This document shows, piece after piece, positions 23,545 to 35,100 of a stretch of DNA of 64,000 nt. The notes under the pieces are model-generated. The model did no database searches, was not told where the DNA came from, and saw only the letters and a program-made list of their open reading frames with translations. The number at the start of each line of letters is the position of its first letter. Position 1 is the first letter of the stretch. The DNA comes from Sepiola atlantica (Eukaryota > Mollusca > Cephalopoda > Sepiida > Sepiolidae), in assembly GCA_963556195.1 (NCBI GenBank), contig OY744533.1, positions 52,447,808 through 52,511,807 on the forward strand, given 5' to 3'. The translations under genes were made by a program, and so were the position numbers.

Positions 23545-23581
<37 letters not shown>
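23388..23581 (+). mobile_element. tRNA-Leu/Ser-like SINE with complete hammerhead ribozyme and (TA)n tail
   Basis: The head has an A box (tggccgagcggttaaagg, from 23388) and a B box (ggtttcgaatc, 23441), the RNA polymerase III promoter of a tRNA with a long variable arm. A 25-bp linker leads to a type I hammerhead (23479-23529), then aataaacaataacaaat and a (TA)n tail (23550-23581). The whole element is about 190 bp. This is the best-preserved of the HHR SINEs here. Confidence 0.85.
23479..23529 (+). ncRNA. Hammerhead ribozyme, type I, intact consensus
   Basis: Stem I UCUAUG (23479-23484) pairs with CAUAGA (23524-23529), 6 bp perfect. Core CUGAUGA 23485-23491. Stem II GUCC/GGAC, 4 bp perfect, with a 10-base loop. 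GAAA at 23510-23513. Stem III ACG/CGU with loop UAUA; because ACGUAUACGU is palindromic, two copies could pair as a longer dimer stem. The cleavage triplet is GUA, with the cut after 23523. No core residue is missing. Confidence 0.88.
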
Positions 23582-23584
<3 letters not shown>

Positions 23585-23799
23585 AATATTTATATATTTA
23601 AAATCGACTTAGTGTCGACTATATCACGTCTTCTTCAAGACTAGAAACATGTTTTTCTATTTCATTTTCTTTTCTCGTGGTGTCACTAGAAAAGACTGCA
23701 TGATCTTTCAACGGTGATTTAAAAATGTTTTAATCAGGAGTATCGCGCAATATTTCTTACACCTCAAGACATGAATAAGTGATTTATGCAAATACTTAC

Positions 23800-24026
23800 A
23801 TATAGTTTAAAACCTTTTAATACAATTACGTCATTTCCAACTTTTACAACGACCATCTTAATAAAGGAAGCGGGGGAGTCCCTGCTTTCAACTTCAACAG
23901 CAAAGTATCTTCCTTTGAGACTTTCGGCCATAGTATATCTGCAATCCCCTCTGAAATCGATCCATTGTCCGTCGAAGGTTTCATAGTGAGAATTACCGAA
24001 AAGGCTGCACTCGCAATTTCCAATAT
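23800..24026 (-). CDS. VWD domain, N-terminal half
   Basis: A 227-bp exon, phase 1 to phase 0. It begins DIGNCECSLFGNSHYETFDG and continues with IDFRGDCRYTMAES, the classic opening of a von Willebrand type D domain (family pattern C-x-x-x-GDPHYxTFDG). The family's Asp-Pro is Asn-Ser here. It ends VIVLKGFKLY before a consensus gtaagt donor. The other half of the domain is the exon at 19562-19863. These domains fold around calcium and support disulphide-linked assembly in mucins and VWF. Confidence 0.88.
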
Positions 24027-24174
24027 CTTAATAAGAAAATATTTGATTTGAACAGTTATTTCAGGAAGTTTGAATGGCATTATGTTTATCGATACATTTC
24101 GAAATTTGGTCACATTTCAAAAAATATAAAATACTATTTAACTAAGTAATGCAGAGAGTGAATACATCATTTTA

Positions 24175-24479
24175 TTATATTCTTTATATATCTATCTATT
24201 TATATATTCTTTATGTGTTTACATATATATAATATTCTTTATATATGTAATATTCTTTATATATATAATATTCTTTATATATGTAATATTCTTTATATAT
24301 GTAATATTCTTTATATATGTAATATTCTTTATATATGTAATATTCTTTATATATGTAATATTCTTTATATATAATATTTTTTATATATAATATTTTTTAT
24401 ATATAATATTCTTTATATAATATTTTATATATATAATATTCTTTATATAATATTTTATATATATAATATTCTTTATATA

Positions 24480-24525
<46 letters not shown>
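24175..24525. repeat. ~19-bp AT minisatellite ending in (TA)n
   Basis: Units of atattctttatatatgta repeat about a dozen times, shifting to atattttatatat variants, then a pure TA tract. In the EGF to VWD intron, just upstream of the VWD exon. Confidence 0.9.
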
Positions 24526-24529
<4 letters not shown>

Positions 24530-25199
24530 TAAAGTATTGTGACAAAAAGAGAAATGGAGGAAATAATACCTATTAGTTCATTTATTTTAGTGCAAATCAA
24601 TTATTTATTTCTATTTATTTAATTACTTTATTAGTCTCTCATTAATTAATCAATATTTTATTTTGCAATATGTGTAAATATGTGTAAATATGTGTAAAAA
24701 GAGTTGGAAAACATATAACTCGTTTATTCATTTATGTATGAATGTATTTATTTATATTCATTTAGTTAATTATTTGTAATATTATTAATTGGTTAATAAT
24801 TATTAAAATATTTATGATTATATGAGTGTATGTATGTGAAATATTTAAATATATGTAAAAAAGAGCAAGTAAATTATATTCATTAGTTTCTCAATGTATG
24901 TGTAAATGTATTAATTTAGTTTTATTTATCTAATCATTAGTGTATAATTAATTAACCAAAATCTCATTAACATAATTATGAGCATAAAAAGTGTATGCAT
25001 ATGCAATATGCATATATAAGTGTGAGAGAGATGGAAATGATACTTACTAGTATATTTATTGATGTGTGAGTGCCTTTATTTATTCCGATTGTTTAGTTAT
25101 TTGTGTAAATTAATAGCACACGTAGTATAGGAGTGTTATTTAGTATCTGATGTTAATTTTCGTTCCACCATGATGAGTTTGCTGATTAACGGAGATAAA

Positions 25200-26900
25200 A
25201 TTATAGAAACCATTTCGTTGTTTTATGGTGTTGGAGTTTGTGATGAGTGCTGTTTCAAGGAATCTGCGTCAAGATGTATTCGATATGAATTTAATGATTT
25301 TAGCCTGTTCAAAATTAAATGAGTGGTCGTGTTGTGCATCATGGGAGAAAAGCGCGTTAAGGGAGTTGCTATTTTTAATGTCTCTCTTGTGTTCATCGAG
25401 CCTTCTGCCCAGTTCCCATTTGATTTTCCCCTCTGTATATTTGATGACAAGTATTACATGGGATGTTTTGCAGAGTTTATTGTTTGTTTTATGGTTTATG
25501 ATGTGTTTGTATGGTGGGAATTCCTAGCTTATTAAGAGCGTCGCAAATTATTTTGTTATTGGAATGAGTGGGTAAAAGAAGATATCTATTTATGAGAGAA
25601 GTGTTTTTTGTTTGAGATTCTTGTTTATAGTTTTTCGAAAACATCTGTAGTATGAAATGTGTGGGTTATTGTAGTGTTTTTAAAAATTTGTGATGTATTG
25701 GATCTCCCCATCAAAATATTGAGGACTGCAGATTCTGAAAGCACATAGGAAAAATCCAACTATCATACCTGTTTTGATCCTGTTGTTATAGTGTGCATAG
25801 AAATGTATATAGTCGTTTTTGTGGTTCATTTCACTGTGTACTTTAAAAGATAGTTTGCTATTTGATTTTATTATGAGTGTGTCTAAAAAAGGTATTGAGT
25901 TATTTATTTCAGATTTATATGTATATTTTATGGACGATCAACTGTATTTAATTTGTTTTGGTGTCTTTAATTTTTGTGTCATTGGGGAGAAAAATTGAAA
26001 TGTCATAAAAATATCTAAAATACTTAGTGTTAAGGGGTAATCTGGATTTAAAAGGGCCAAATTCAAAGAAACTCCAGAAAAAGGCAGACAATTACTTTAC
26101 TTAGAGGGTTGCCAGTAGGGAGTCCGACTTTTGTTTTATAGAATTTACTGTCAAATTCTAAATATATCATGTTAGTAATGAGTTTGATTATTTCTATTAA
26201 AATTTGGTGGGAATGGTAAGTTGATGTTGGTCTTTTCTAAGTGCATCTGGAGTAAGTTTAAACATTTTCTTACTGTGACATTAGTGTATAGTTATGTTAC
26301 GTCTAAGCTGTGTATACTATTGTTTTCTACGTCAAAGTTTTTTATCTTGTTTAATAAGTCACATGAGTTCTTGATGTGGGAGGGGCTAATGGTGCCCATT
26401 AGTGGGGTAAGAGTGTTAACTATGTCTCGTACGATCAAGTGTGTGGTACTACCGATGCACGATATTATGAGGCGCATGGGGATGTTCGGTTTATGAGTTT
26501 TTCGTAGGCCGTATACTGTGGGAATAATGGGGTGGTATTCGATATATGGTGTCCATTTTTTATCGTTTTTATGGGGTGTTTGAAGGATGTGTTAAAATGT
26601 TCGATGCTCTTTTCTATAGTTTTAAAATCTGTTTTGGTTTATGTGTCTTCGTCTGATAATAGTGTAGATATTTTTGTTATGTATGAGCTTCTATCCATAA
26701 CTATTAACTCCCCTTTTTCTGATGGTGATATGTTAATGTTGTTGTTGTTGGCTAGAAGTTTTAAAGTGTCTATATAACCTTTTAGACATTATTCTTGATT
26801 GTTTTTATTTCTGCTGGGCACTTACGAAAGGTTTGTACTGAAGCTAATCCAGTGTTTTTTAAAATAGGGTTCATTGTATTTCTTAAGATAAAGACTGCTT
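25200..26900 (-). pseudogene. Penelope-like element relic (RT + GIY-YIG)
   Basis: Minus-strand frames in order: IEKSIEHFNTSFKHP; MRLIISCIGSTTHLI; LTPLMGTISPSHIKNSCDLL; FYKTKVGLPTGNPLS; GFFLCAFRICSPQYFDGEI; and ELGRRLDEHKRDIKNSNSLN with NALFSHDAQHDHSF. These match Penelope/Neptune-type reverse transcriptases (PIVSxxxSPTY, LTPLVGxSPSHIKNS, GLPMGSPLS, FLRAFRICSPEF) and the end of a GIY-YIG endonuclease domain. Many stops and frameshifts make it dead. Established knowledge: this class is known to carry hammerhead ribozymes in its terminal repeats. Confidence 0.8.
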
Positions 26901-27150
26901 TGAAACAGCTGTAAACAACTATAATACGTTTATGTATGCTCTTTACTTAGAAAATAACTTGAAAACTGTATTAAATCATAAAAATACATATATATATATA
27001 ATTTATTTTATGTAATTGTTTTTCGTGGTGGTTGCAGCGTTTATTGTTTTTTTTTGCTTACTACTATTTCGATTGTTTCACTTCCTTAGTGATTAAGACG
27101 CAAACAATTGCATTATGAATCGCCGATTACTTTATAGGACGTATTTCCCG

Positions 27151-27156
<6 letters not shown>

Positions 27157-27212
<56 letters not shown>
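27157..27212. repeat. (TA)n microsatellite
   Basis: About 55 bp of TA next to a hammerhead-like segment on the minus strand. Confidence 0.93.
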
Positions 27213-27214
<2 letters not shown>

Positions 27215-27215
<1 letters not shown>

Positions 27216-27330
27216 TAATATTATACGCATATAAAAGTAATCACCGGACACGTGTTTCTGGCTCAACACCGTCATCAGCATGGCTAACTTAGACAAGAAT
27301 CGGTGTGTCAACGTGATTGTACCGTAAGTA
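27215..27330 (-). mobile_element. Possible 5S-headed SINE with hammerhead-like tail
   Basis: Minus strand: cacgttgacacaccgattc, identical to the 5' part of the 5S-like sequence at 15260, then atgctgatgacggtgttgag and ccagaaacacgtgtccgg, then an AT segment and (TA)n. The second part has hammerhead core bases CUGAUGA and GAAA plus a palindromic stem III ACACGUGU ending in GUC. Stem I does not pair well and the 10.1-11.1 pair is C-A. Confidence 0.4.
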
Positions 27331-27439
27331 ATGCTTACTAAATTAACATTACTATTTACCCACACTATGACCCATCTGAAACTCTGACAATTCAGTCTAT
27401 TTACTTCTGCCATACCTGTGAGAGACAAACATTTTTTTT

Positions 27440-28620
27440 TTATTTATGTAAAATTATTTATTAATTATCTCCCTTGAACCATTTGGATAATTTAGGAATG
27501 CTATTTATTTAAGTATTTATTTATATTTATTTTATTTACTTACTTAGCTATTTATTTTAATTTATTTATTTATAAAAAAAAAATTTTCATCGATATATGA
27601 GAACGTTTTCATACAACAAAGACGTAAGACGCTCAGCCGTTAAAAACAAATACAAAAACAAAAACATACGTCACGCTGAATCGTCAAACGACACATAAGA
27701 CGCTAAGCCGTTGAAAAGTAAAGTGTTTTGATTTCATTGAACAATTAGATTGAAATGCGATTCAGATAATGGGACCTCACATCAGTGAGGGGGCCGATAC
27801 GCGAAAAAGTCGTCGAGAGAAAGGCCCTTAAACGGTGCATATTATTTCCTGATGACCCGGTATTCTCTGGAAGCTGAAATGAAGTATTCCATCAGTAAAA
27901 CAGCCGAGGAAATATATATACATACACTAGCACACAAGGTAAGCTGTTTCTTCCAAACAACAATATCTCTGTTATCAGCTCGCTTCATAGCGAGTTTCTG
28001 CTACTGTTCCGGTAGCTAGTTTAATTCATTTACGCATTTTTTTTTTGTTCGTATGTCTCCGTTTTGTAAATTTATTTTATATATACATAAAATTATGTCG
28101 ATGACAATTCGTATACAAGACAAATAAAAATGGATAGATACAGTATTTAAGATACCTCTAACTTATAGAACCCCATTTAGCAATTTATAACAAAGTGTCT
28201 CAATTCATGTTGATATATACATGTTATGTTTTATAATTGGTTCATACAGTATAAAATTAGAAATCCCAATTAGAATGTTATTTATTAAGCTGCTTTTTTG
28301 TTTCTGCTATTGTTTGCGCTGATAATATTACTAAACAATGTATTATTTTGTCATCAAGGTTGGAAATAAGCAAATAATACCACACAGTGAAAAAATACAT
28401 TCGTAAAGGATTAGAACCTATGCTTCATCGGCGTCGTCTTGGACAACTTGATTAACAAGTCATAGATCGAGAGAAAGCCGAAATTGAGCCCCGTAAACTA
28501 AATAATCGCTTGTTATTATTTTAAAATTATTCCCGCAAAAAATTACACCAATAAAAAGGCATTTTAATACATAACACATTGCATACAAGTATATACGTTA
28601 TTAAGTACACCTTAACATAC
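27440..28620. other. Intron sequence before EGF exon 13
   Basis: AT-rich, including repeated tttatttatt at 27490-27570 and a duplicated gctaagccgtt/gctcagccgtt segment (27630 and 27700). No exon recognised. Confidence 0.4.
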
Positions 28621-28728
28621 CTGTCTCACAAAGCGGCCCGGTATAATCTGGTTGACATTCACATTTTAATGCACCATTTTTGACCGTGCAAGTACCGCCA
28701 TTTTTACATGGGTTTGGTTCGCAAATAA
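28621..28728 (-). CDS. EGF-like exon 13 (diverged)
   Basis: A 108-bp phase 1-1 exon, the last EGF before the VWD domain. It reads ICEPNPCKNGGTC, then VKNGALKCECQPDYTGPLC. Six cysteines. The tail is DYTGPLCET instead of GYTGKTCDK. Acceptor acag, donor gtatgt. Its phase 1 end matches the phase 1 start of the VWD exon at 24026. Confidence 0.85.
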
Positions 28729-31230
28729 CTGTAATTACATTAAAATGTGACTTAAAGAATGCTCAATATCATTGAATAATATCAAATAATTTCATGGAAT
28801 AATAATTAAATTAAAAACAATACATTAAAAAAAAAATCTATACAATTATTCGTTTCTTTTCGTGGTCTTAAAATGTATATTTCAAGTGTTCAAGTATTCA
28901 AAATGTCACAACGAAGTATCATATTTTGATTTTCGAAAAGCAAAATCAATTTTCAAAATCATAAAAAATAAGTAAGGTGATTAAATCATCAAAACATTTT
29001 TATTGAGAAAGGTTTTATATAAAATCACTTTTTATTTCAGTACTAACTTTACTTATTAAACTTTTAAAAAAAATTCAAAGCTTAAAATAAATAGGATTTT
29101 CACTAAAAATTAACGATCATTGTTAACGTGTAATTATGTAGTTAACTTCCAAATACAACCTATAACATTGAAATGTAAAAGCTAGTTGAATAGAATTACA
29201 TTAAAAAGTAACTTAAAAAATACTCAATATCATTCAATAATAGCAATACATGTAACTTCTTGCAATAATCATTCAATTTGAAACATTAAAAATATTATAA
29301 ACAATCTTAACAATTATTTGTTTATTTTCTCCCGTTTAAAATTTAGATTTCAAGTGTTATTGTATTACAAACGTTACAACGAAGAATGTTATATAAGCAG
29401 TGAAAAATCCTCTTTATTCTTAATACTTTTTTAAGTAAATATTTTTAAATAAGTATTCTTTTTTAAAAGAAAAATATAGTATATTTAAGTATCTACATGT
29501 ATATTTCTCTTGGTATACATTCATTTACAACAAAGTAAATTATTTAATGTATTATTGTTTACATACTTTTGAAAGAGGGGTAAAACTCTATAAAAATAAC
29601 ACGTACTTAACAGTATTTGTTTAATTATTACTGTGTGGCTTCTCTTGCGTGCAACAGAGATGTTACGTTTCTCCAAGTATGTGTTCACAAACTAAAGTGG
29701 GAGCACCTTGACTATGGCATTATTTACATAGTTTTAAAAGAGATGACACAACCGATTAAAAGAACAACACGTAATTAACTGTTTTAAAAGATGGCCGCTG
29801 TCTTTTTAATGTAAAGAAAGTGAACAAAAAGTTATTCTCATCAAATTATTGGAAATTACTACTAAAATTAAAAAAAATCAACAAATTTGAAAAGCAATAA
29901 GAGCGTCTTTAGATTAATATAAAAAATGTAAACAATTTTAATCACAAAGATATAATTTCTTCAGTCGTATTCGGCTTAATCATTCTGCGACTGAACTACC
30001 TCAATAAATTGGTTTAATGCGACGGAATGATTATCAGCCGAAACATGAGAAAAATTATGGGTGTAATAACATTGATCAATGATATGTACTTCATTTGATT
30101 ACTTATGGTATAGGAAATTGTTGACATTGAATTTGAAGACGGCCAAGTTATAATCAACATGGATGAATTCCCGCGGTAATATGTTCAACGAAAGCACAAC
30201 GCAAACCGAACTCAAGGAATCAAGAATTTTACAAATTAAATAAATAATACTAAAATGTGACACAGAATATCAAATCACTAAAAATTAATTCCAACCTCCG
30301 AATATGTTTCCTTCATGCAGAGTGTAATGGTGCTAACATCTAGTTGCAGAACTTTCTTTGAGTTGGCAACTTATCCAATTACCTTTGTCTCACACCAGCT
30401 TTACTTATAGGCCATACGTCACGAGGTCTAATTATAATAATTTCGTATTAGATTGACTAATCCAATTACATAGGTATTACAAATCTTTTTAAAGTTTCGG
30501 CTATTTTATTTGATGTTCCAGTTTTTATGATCAACATTTATTGTCAAGCAAATGGAATCTATTATTCCATTAATTTATCTTCAGAAATATAAGGATTACA
30601 GCTCTTGAACTCTTAAAAAGTAAAATCATTATAAAAATGTATAAACAAGAGAGAGGTGATTTAATAATCAGAAAATGTTTTTTTATCATAGCTGTTTTTT
30701 ATGATAAAAGTTTTTAACAAAAAATGTTCTATTTTTTAAGTATTAAAATTAAAAGAACATATTTCTTTGCAAAATTTCTAAATAAAAACGATTTTCATTC
30801 AAAATTGACTAGCATTTTTTAACGGGTAATTATGTAGTTAACTGCCGAATATCTTCGAAACACATTGCCATAGGAATACATCCCTGCAGACTACAACGTG
30901 GTCGTCTTCGAGTATAATGTTTACAAATACTTGTTGAATCGTTCTCAAATCTTGTTCATTTCATTCATCGTTTTCAAACCTCTCATAGTATTGTTAATTA
31001 CACAACTGACAATCTCATTAACCGTTCTACTCGAGTGGCTTTAGGGCTTGGAAAATAGTGACTCGTTAGTATAAAAATAAAATATTGAAATGTAACAAAT
31101 CTAAAATAAAAAAAAAATAGGGTGATTTATTCATCGGAAAATTGTTTTAACTGAAAAAAGTTACGTATAAAAATAATCATTTTTTCTTCTTCGATACAGC
31201 CAATTTTATTAACATTAAAGGAAATAATTT
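28729..31230. other. Intron between EGF exons 12 and 13, mostly unassigned
   Basis: AT-rich. It contains several loosely repeated segments (for example around 28740, 29200, 30800 and 31800: cattaaaatgtgacttaaag-like and tgtaattatgtagttaactt). This indicates old internal duplication of the intron. No exon. Confidence 0.45.
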
Positions 31231-31234
31231 TTGT

Positions 31235-31770
31235 GTTTCAGAATATTTGAGATGAGGATTGATAACATGAATTATTTGGATTATTCGAACTATTGTTCTA
31301 AACTTGGATGTTATTCTCATAACGTTTCGGCCGATGTAACCGCCTACCTAGTTCAGGCGTGTCTTGCTGAGCTCGAGTATCTTAATGTCAAACTCGTCAA
31401 TCTATACAGAATTTCAAACGAACCCCTTTATTTAATACACAGGCGTGCTTGCTCTCATTTTGTCAGTATTGACTGGGCAGAAGTCTTGAGTAAGTCTTAT
31501 AGAGGTAAAAGGTTCAATCCTCAGTACGGGCGATACTAAGAATAAAATTACGAATCACTTAAGACTTCTACCCGGTCATGGCTGACAGAACGAGAACAAT
31601 CTATCTCCGTTGATTAAATAAAGGTTTCCGTTCGAAATTATGTACAGATTCCCGAGTTCGACAAGAGGCACTTGAAGAAAGTCGGAAATTATATCGCTGG
31701 ATACGTTGTGAGAGTAACATTCAAAATGAGAACAGGAGTCTGAATAATACAAAAAAAAAATACAAATTAT
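31235..31770 (+). repeat. tRNA-derived SINE with inverted tail upstream
   Basis: The plus-strand element has a box B-like region gttcaatcctcagtac (31513), a body with ctccgttgattaaataaagg, and a tail to about 31760. Directly upstream (31245-31470) the same tail and body run in reverse orientation (attatttggattattcgaac; ttatttaatacacagg). The arrangement matches the copy at 5955. Confidence 0.65.
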
Positions 31771-32051
31771 TTTTGGCAGAATTTAAAATAAAAGAGGGTT
31801 TTCACTCAAAATTGACGACCATTGTTAACATGTAATTATGTAGTTAACTTCCAAATAAAATATATAACGTTGAAATGTAAATATGCTAGTTTCATAGAAT
31901 TCGTTGATAACATTTCTAGAAAAAGGTAAAATACTATAATACTTGCAAATCCATTTATGTATTGCATTTGCATAGGAATAAGAAGATAAGAATTAGTAAA
32001 ATAAAAAGGTAAAGTATATAAAATATAAATACATTAAAAAAATTTATATAC

Positions 32052-32168
32052 CTTGATTATCCACATCACAAAACAGTCCGGTAAAAAATTTAGAGCATGT
32101 ACAAGTGTATCCACCCTTTTTAGGAATGCAGGTACCGCCATTAAGACAAGGACTCGAAGCACATAACT
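32052..32168 (-). CDS. EGF-like exon 12 (diverged)
   Basis: A 117-bp phase 1-1 exon of 39 codons. Six cysteines remain (LCASPC, LNGGTC, YTCTCSKF, LFCDV), but the domain is clearly older than the duplicated array. The third disulphide loop reads SKFFTGLFC and the C-terminal linker is longer (DVDNQ). CLNGGTC fits the O-fucose pattern. The acceptor could be read two bases later, but only the start at 32168 keeps phase 1. Confidence 0.82.
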
Positions 32169-32264
32169 CTGAAAATCAGTAGGAAGGCTTACTTTTTATA
32201 AAAAAACGTAAGAGTATTAACAGATGAAACCTTTCAGAGAAATCTATATTTATATAAATTTATG

Positions 32265-32267
32265 TAT

Positions 32268-32345
<78 letters not shown>

Positions 32346-32349
32346 GTAT
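32265..32349. repeat. (TA)n microsatellite
   Basis: About 80 bp of TA. It is split from a second tract (32731-32788) by a MITE. Confidence 0.93.
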
Positions 32350-32727
32350 AGGGTGGGCAAAAATAAGGGTCCTATTTTTAAAAATTCATAACTTTTTTAT
32401 TTATTGATTTTTTTTTTTTTTTTTTAGAATAAGTAAAGTACCCCTTCCGAAGCAAGCATGAGCCGTATTAGCCCTAAGGAACGTACCCTCATTTAGAAAA
32501 CATTATTTTTGCTTAAAAAACTCAAAACAGTGTAAAAAACAATACTTTAGTTTTTGTAAGTTTTAAGAAGTGTTTTTCGGCTAAAATTTGTTTTGTTTAT
32601 TTCAAAAAATCTCGGAAGGGTCAGTCTACACACACATACAGTTTGGTGAGTTTAACTTTTATTTTGTGGAAGTTATTCAAATTCAAGTTATTCAAATTTA
32701 AAGATAGGACCCTTATTTTGGCTCACC

Positions 32728-32730
<3 letters not shown>
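32350..32730. mobile_element. Mariner-like MITE inserted in a TA tract
   Basis: The ends are inverted repeats: GGGTGGGCAAAAATAAGGG at the left, and the complement of the right end reads CAGGGTGAGCCAAAATAAGG. Pairing extends about 30 bp (cctattttt / cctatcttt). The element is about 380 bp with no transposase ORF and is flanked by TA, the target of Tc1/mariner elements. (TA)n continues on both sides. Confidence 0.8.
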
Positions 32731-32788
<58 letters not shown>

Positions 32789-32790
<2 letters not shown>

Positions 32791-33561
32791 AAAGGGTATT
32801 TAGACATATTTTTTAAACCATTGTTTCGTAATAGTATTATTTTTTTTTGAAAAGAACCATAACAATGGTGGTGTAAAATAAATAAAATTTATTTTAATCT
32901 TAGCTTTCGAGAATATACTTTTCCTTGTCAAAGAGTGTTTTTCTTTTCTTCTTTTTTTTCATCATCCGATGGAAATGGACTTCGAGTCAGAAAATCACGT
33001 TATGTCTGAAGGCGAGGTTGCGCCGGTTTGAATAAGAAAGGGTATTTAGACATCTTTTTTAAACCATTGTTTCGTAATAGTATTATATTTTTTTTTGAAA
33101 AAACCATTACAATGGTGGTGTAAAATAAATAAAATTTATTTTAATCTTAGCTTAGTGATTTTCTGACTCGAAGTCCATTTCCATCGGACGATGAAAAAAA
33201 AGAAGAAAAGAAAAACACTCTTTGACAAGGAGAAGTATATTCTCGAAAGCTAAGATTAAAATAAATTTTATTTATTTTACACCACCATTGTTATGTTTTT
33301 TTCAAAAAAAATATAATACTATTACGAAACAATAGTTTAAAAAATATGTCTAAATACCCTTTCTTATTCAAACCGGCGCGACCTCGCCTTCAGACATAAC
33401 GTGATTTTCTGACTCGAAGTCCATTTCAATCGGACTATGAAAAAAAAAGAAGAAAAGAAAAACACTCTTTGACAAGGAGAAGTATATTCTCGAAAGTTAA
33501 GATTAAAATAAATTTTATTTATTTTACACCACCATTGTTATGGTTTTTCAACAAAAAAAAC

Positions 33562-33566
<5 letters not shown>
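32789..33566. repeat. Four-copy inverted cluster of an AT-rich repeat
   Basis: One unit of about 245 bp (starting agaaagggtatttagacat, containing aaataaaatttattttaatc and tggacttcgagtcag) lies forward at 32789. A shortened forward copy starts at 33037. Two reverse copies follow, at 33152-33390 and 33399-33566. Adjacent copies can fold into long hairpins. Units contain gaagtatattctcgaaagc, a possible ribozyme remnant. Confidence 0.8.

Positions 33567-33627
<61 letters not shown>
33567..33627. repeat. (TA)n(GA)n microsatellite
   Basis: TA tract then GA tract at the end of the inverted cluster. Confidence 0.93.
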
Positions 33628-33629
<2 letters not shown>

Positions 33630-33639
33630 TAGTTTGCTT

Positions 33640-34093
33640 GAAGTATTGATGGGAATTGTAATAAATACATTAAGAAGGCTGAAAGCAATGCAGAGGGCCG
33701 GATTGATGATAAGCTGGAAAGAACAAAAATAAACAATCGAAGGAGAGTACTTATTATTTATTTTTTTCTTCTTATCTTACATAAACAGCAGGTATGGTGT
33801 TAGCTGTGTGTGATATATGGAATTCACTAAAATGGATGTTATCCGTCTTGGTGAATTTCACTCAGTCGGACTTCTCTTTTGTGTCCATTTTTCACAAGGG
33901 GAAATTTTCCGGAAATATCAAATGATTTCTAATCATCATCCGGACATCACCCACAGATAACACCATACTGGCTGCTTATGTAAGATTGAAAATAAAAATA
34001 GATAGTTGTAAGTCCTCTCCTTCGATTTTATTTTTTTTCTTTCCAGCTTCTCATCAATCCGGCTCTCTGCATTGCCTTCGGTCTTGTTAATAC

Positions 34094-34095
<2 letters not shown>
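33640..34095. repeat. Imperfect inverted segments around 33.7-34.1 kb
   Basis: gaaggctgaaagcaatgcagagg-type text at 33673 recurs inverted at 34050-34090 (cggctctctgcattgccttc). acagcaggtatggtgttagctgt (33785) and acaccatactggctg (33960) are also inverted. It looks like a 430-bp foldback element flanked by (TA)n at 34096. Confidence 0.6.
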
Positions 34096-34143
<48 letters not shown>

Positions 34144-34384
34144 TTCTCTCCAAATATGATCTGAGGTTAAGATCGGATTCTAACTCTGCCTGATGAGATC
34201 TCAGTTTATAGTAACTGTTGATCGATAACATCGACATGCCAGTGTTGCAGATTTTGTACATGTCTGTGTAAATAAAAAAATTATCATATATAAAGCTCTA
34301 TTTTGATATTGAGCACTTTTTATAAACCCGGTTAAAATTCTCTGGATTACCACCCTGTGGATATTTTTTACCTGGATTATTACC

Positions 34385-34457
<73 letters not shown>
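34096..34457. repeat. (TA)n tracts
   Basis: Tracts at 34096-34141 and 34387-34457 flank a 245-bp AT-rich segment, possibly one more non-autonomous element. Confidence 0.85.
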
Positions 34458-34461
<4 letters not shown>

Positions 34462-35100
34462 ACGTACAGGATTCACTCCTAAATTAATTAACCGATCATT
34501 ATGAATTCTGTAAAACAATTGCTAGGCGTAAGGGGTTCAAATGTGGAATATATTTAGTTTTATTTAGTTTTATGCAACAAAAGGGAGTAAAAAGGAGGTT
34601 TAAACCCTTCGTGAAACTTCAGATATCTTCGATTTTTGTGAAATTTTACAACAGGTATTAGACATCAATTAATAAATATTCCCCAAATTTCAGTTTCTCT
34701 TGAGTATGTTAAAGGATTTTAGTGGCTATAATCTGGGCACGGCCTCCCATTTGAAAGCTCAAATATTTATGATATGCATTACATTTGATCCATAGTCATT
34801 AGACACCAATTAATCAATTCTTCTTAAGACTTTCTTAATCTTTAGCCTTACATTTGAGACATTTTCTAAAATCAAAATCACGTAATGGATTTTTATTAGG
34901 ATTGGAATTAGGATTCTAGACATAAGATTTAATATCATTATATCTTGATTTCTATTTCCATAAGGTAACATATCCGTAGTGAAAAACTTCTCTGTTCGGG
35001 AGAATTCATTTTACCTGCCCTGGGACGGGTATTCCTCTAGTTCTATATAAAATGTGTTATATATTTTTTATCACACGTTGATTACGCTATCATATAATTG

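Noticed and set aside
24175..24525. CRISPR-like regular repeat
   Set aside because: AT minisatellite without unique spacers; eukaryotic context.
27060..27110. Minus-strand CUAAGGA and CGAAAUAG near the Penelope relic
   Set aside because: The core is partly right but stems I and III do not pair.
33220..33260. Hammerhead-like gacaaggagaagtatattct
   Set aside because: It has a good hairpin before CGAAA, but the core reads UUGACAAG and no stem I or cleavage triplet could be placed.
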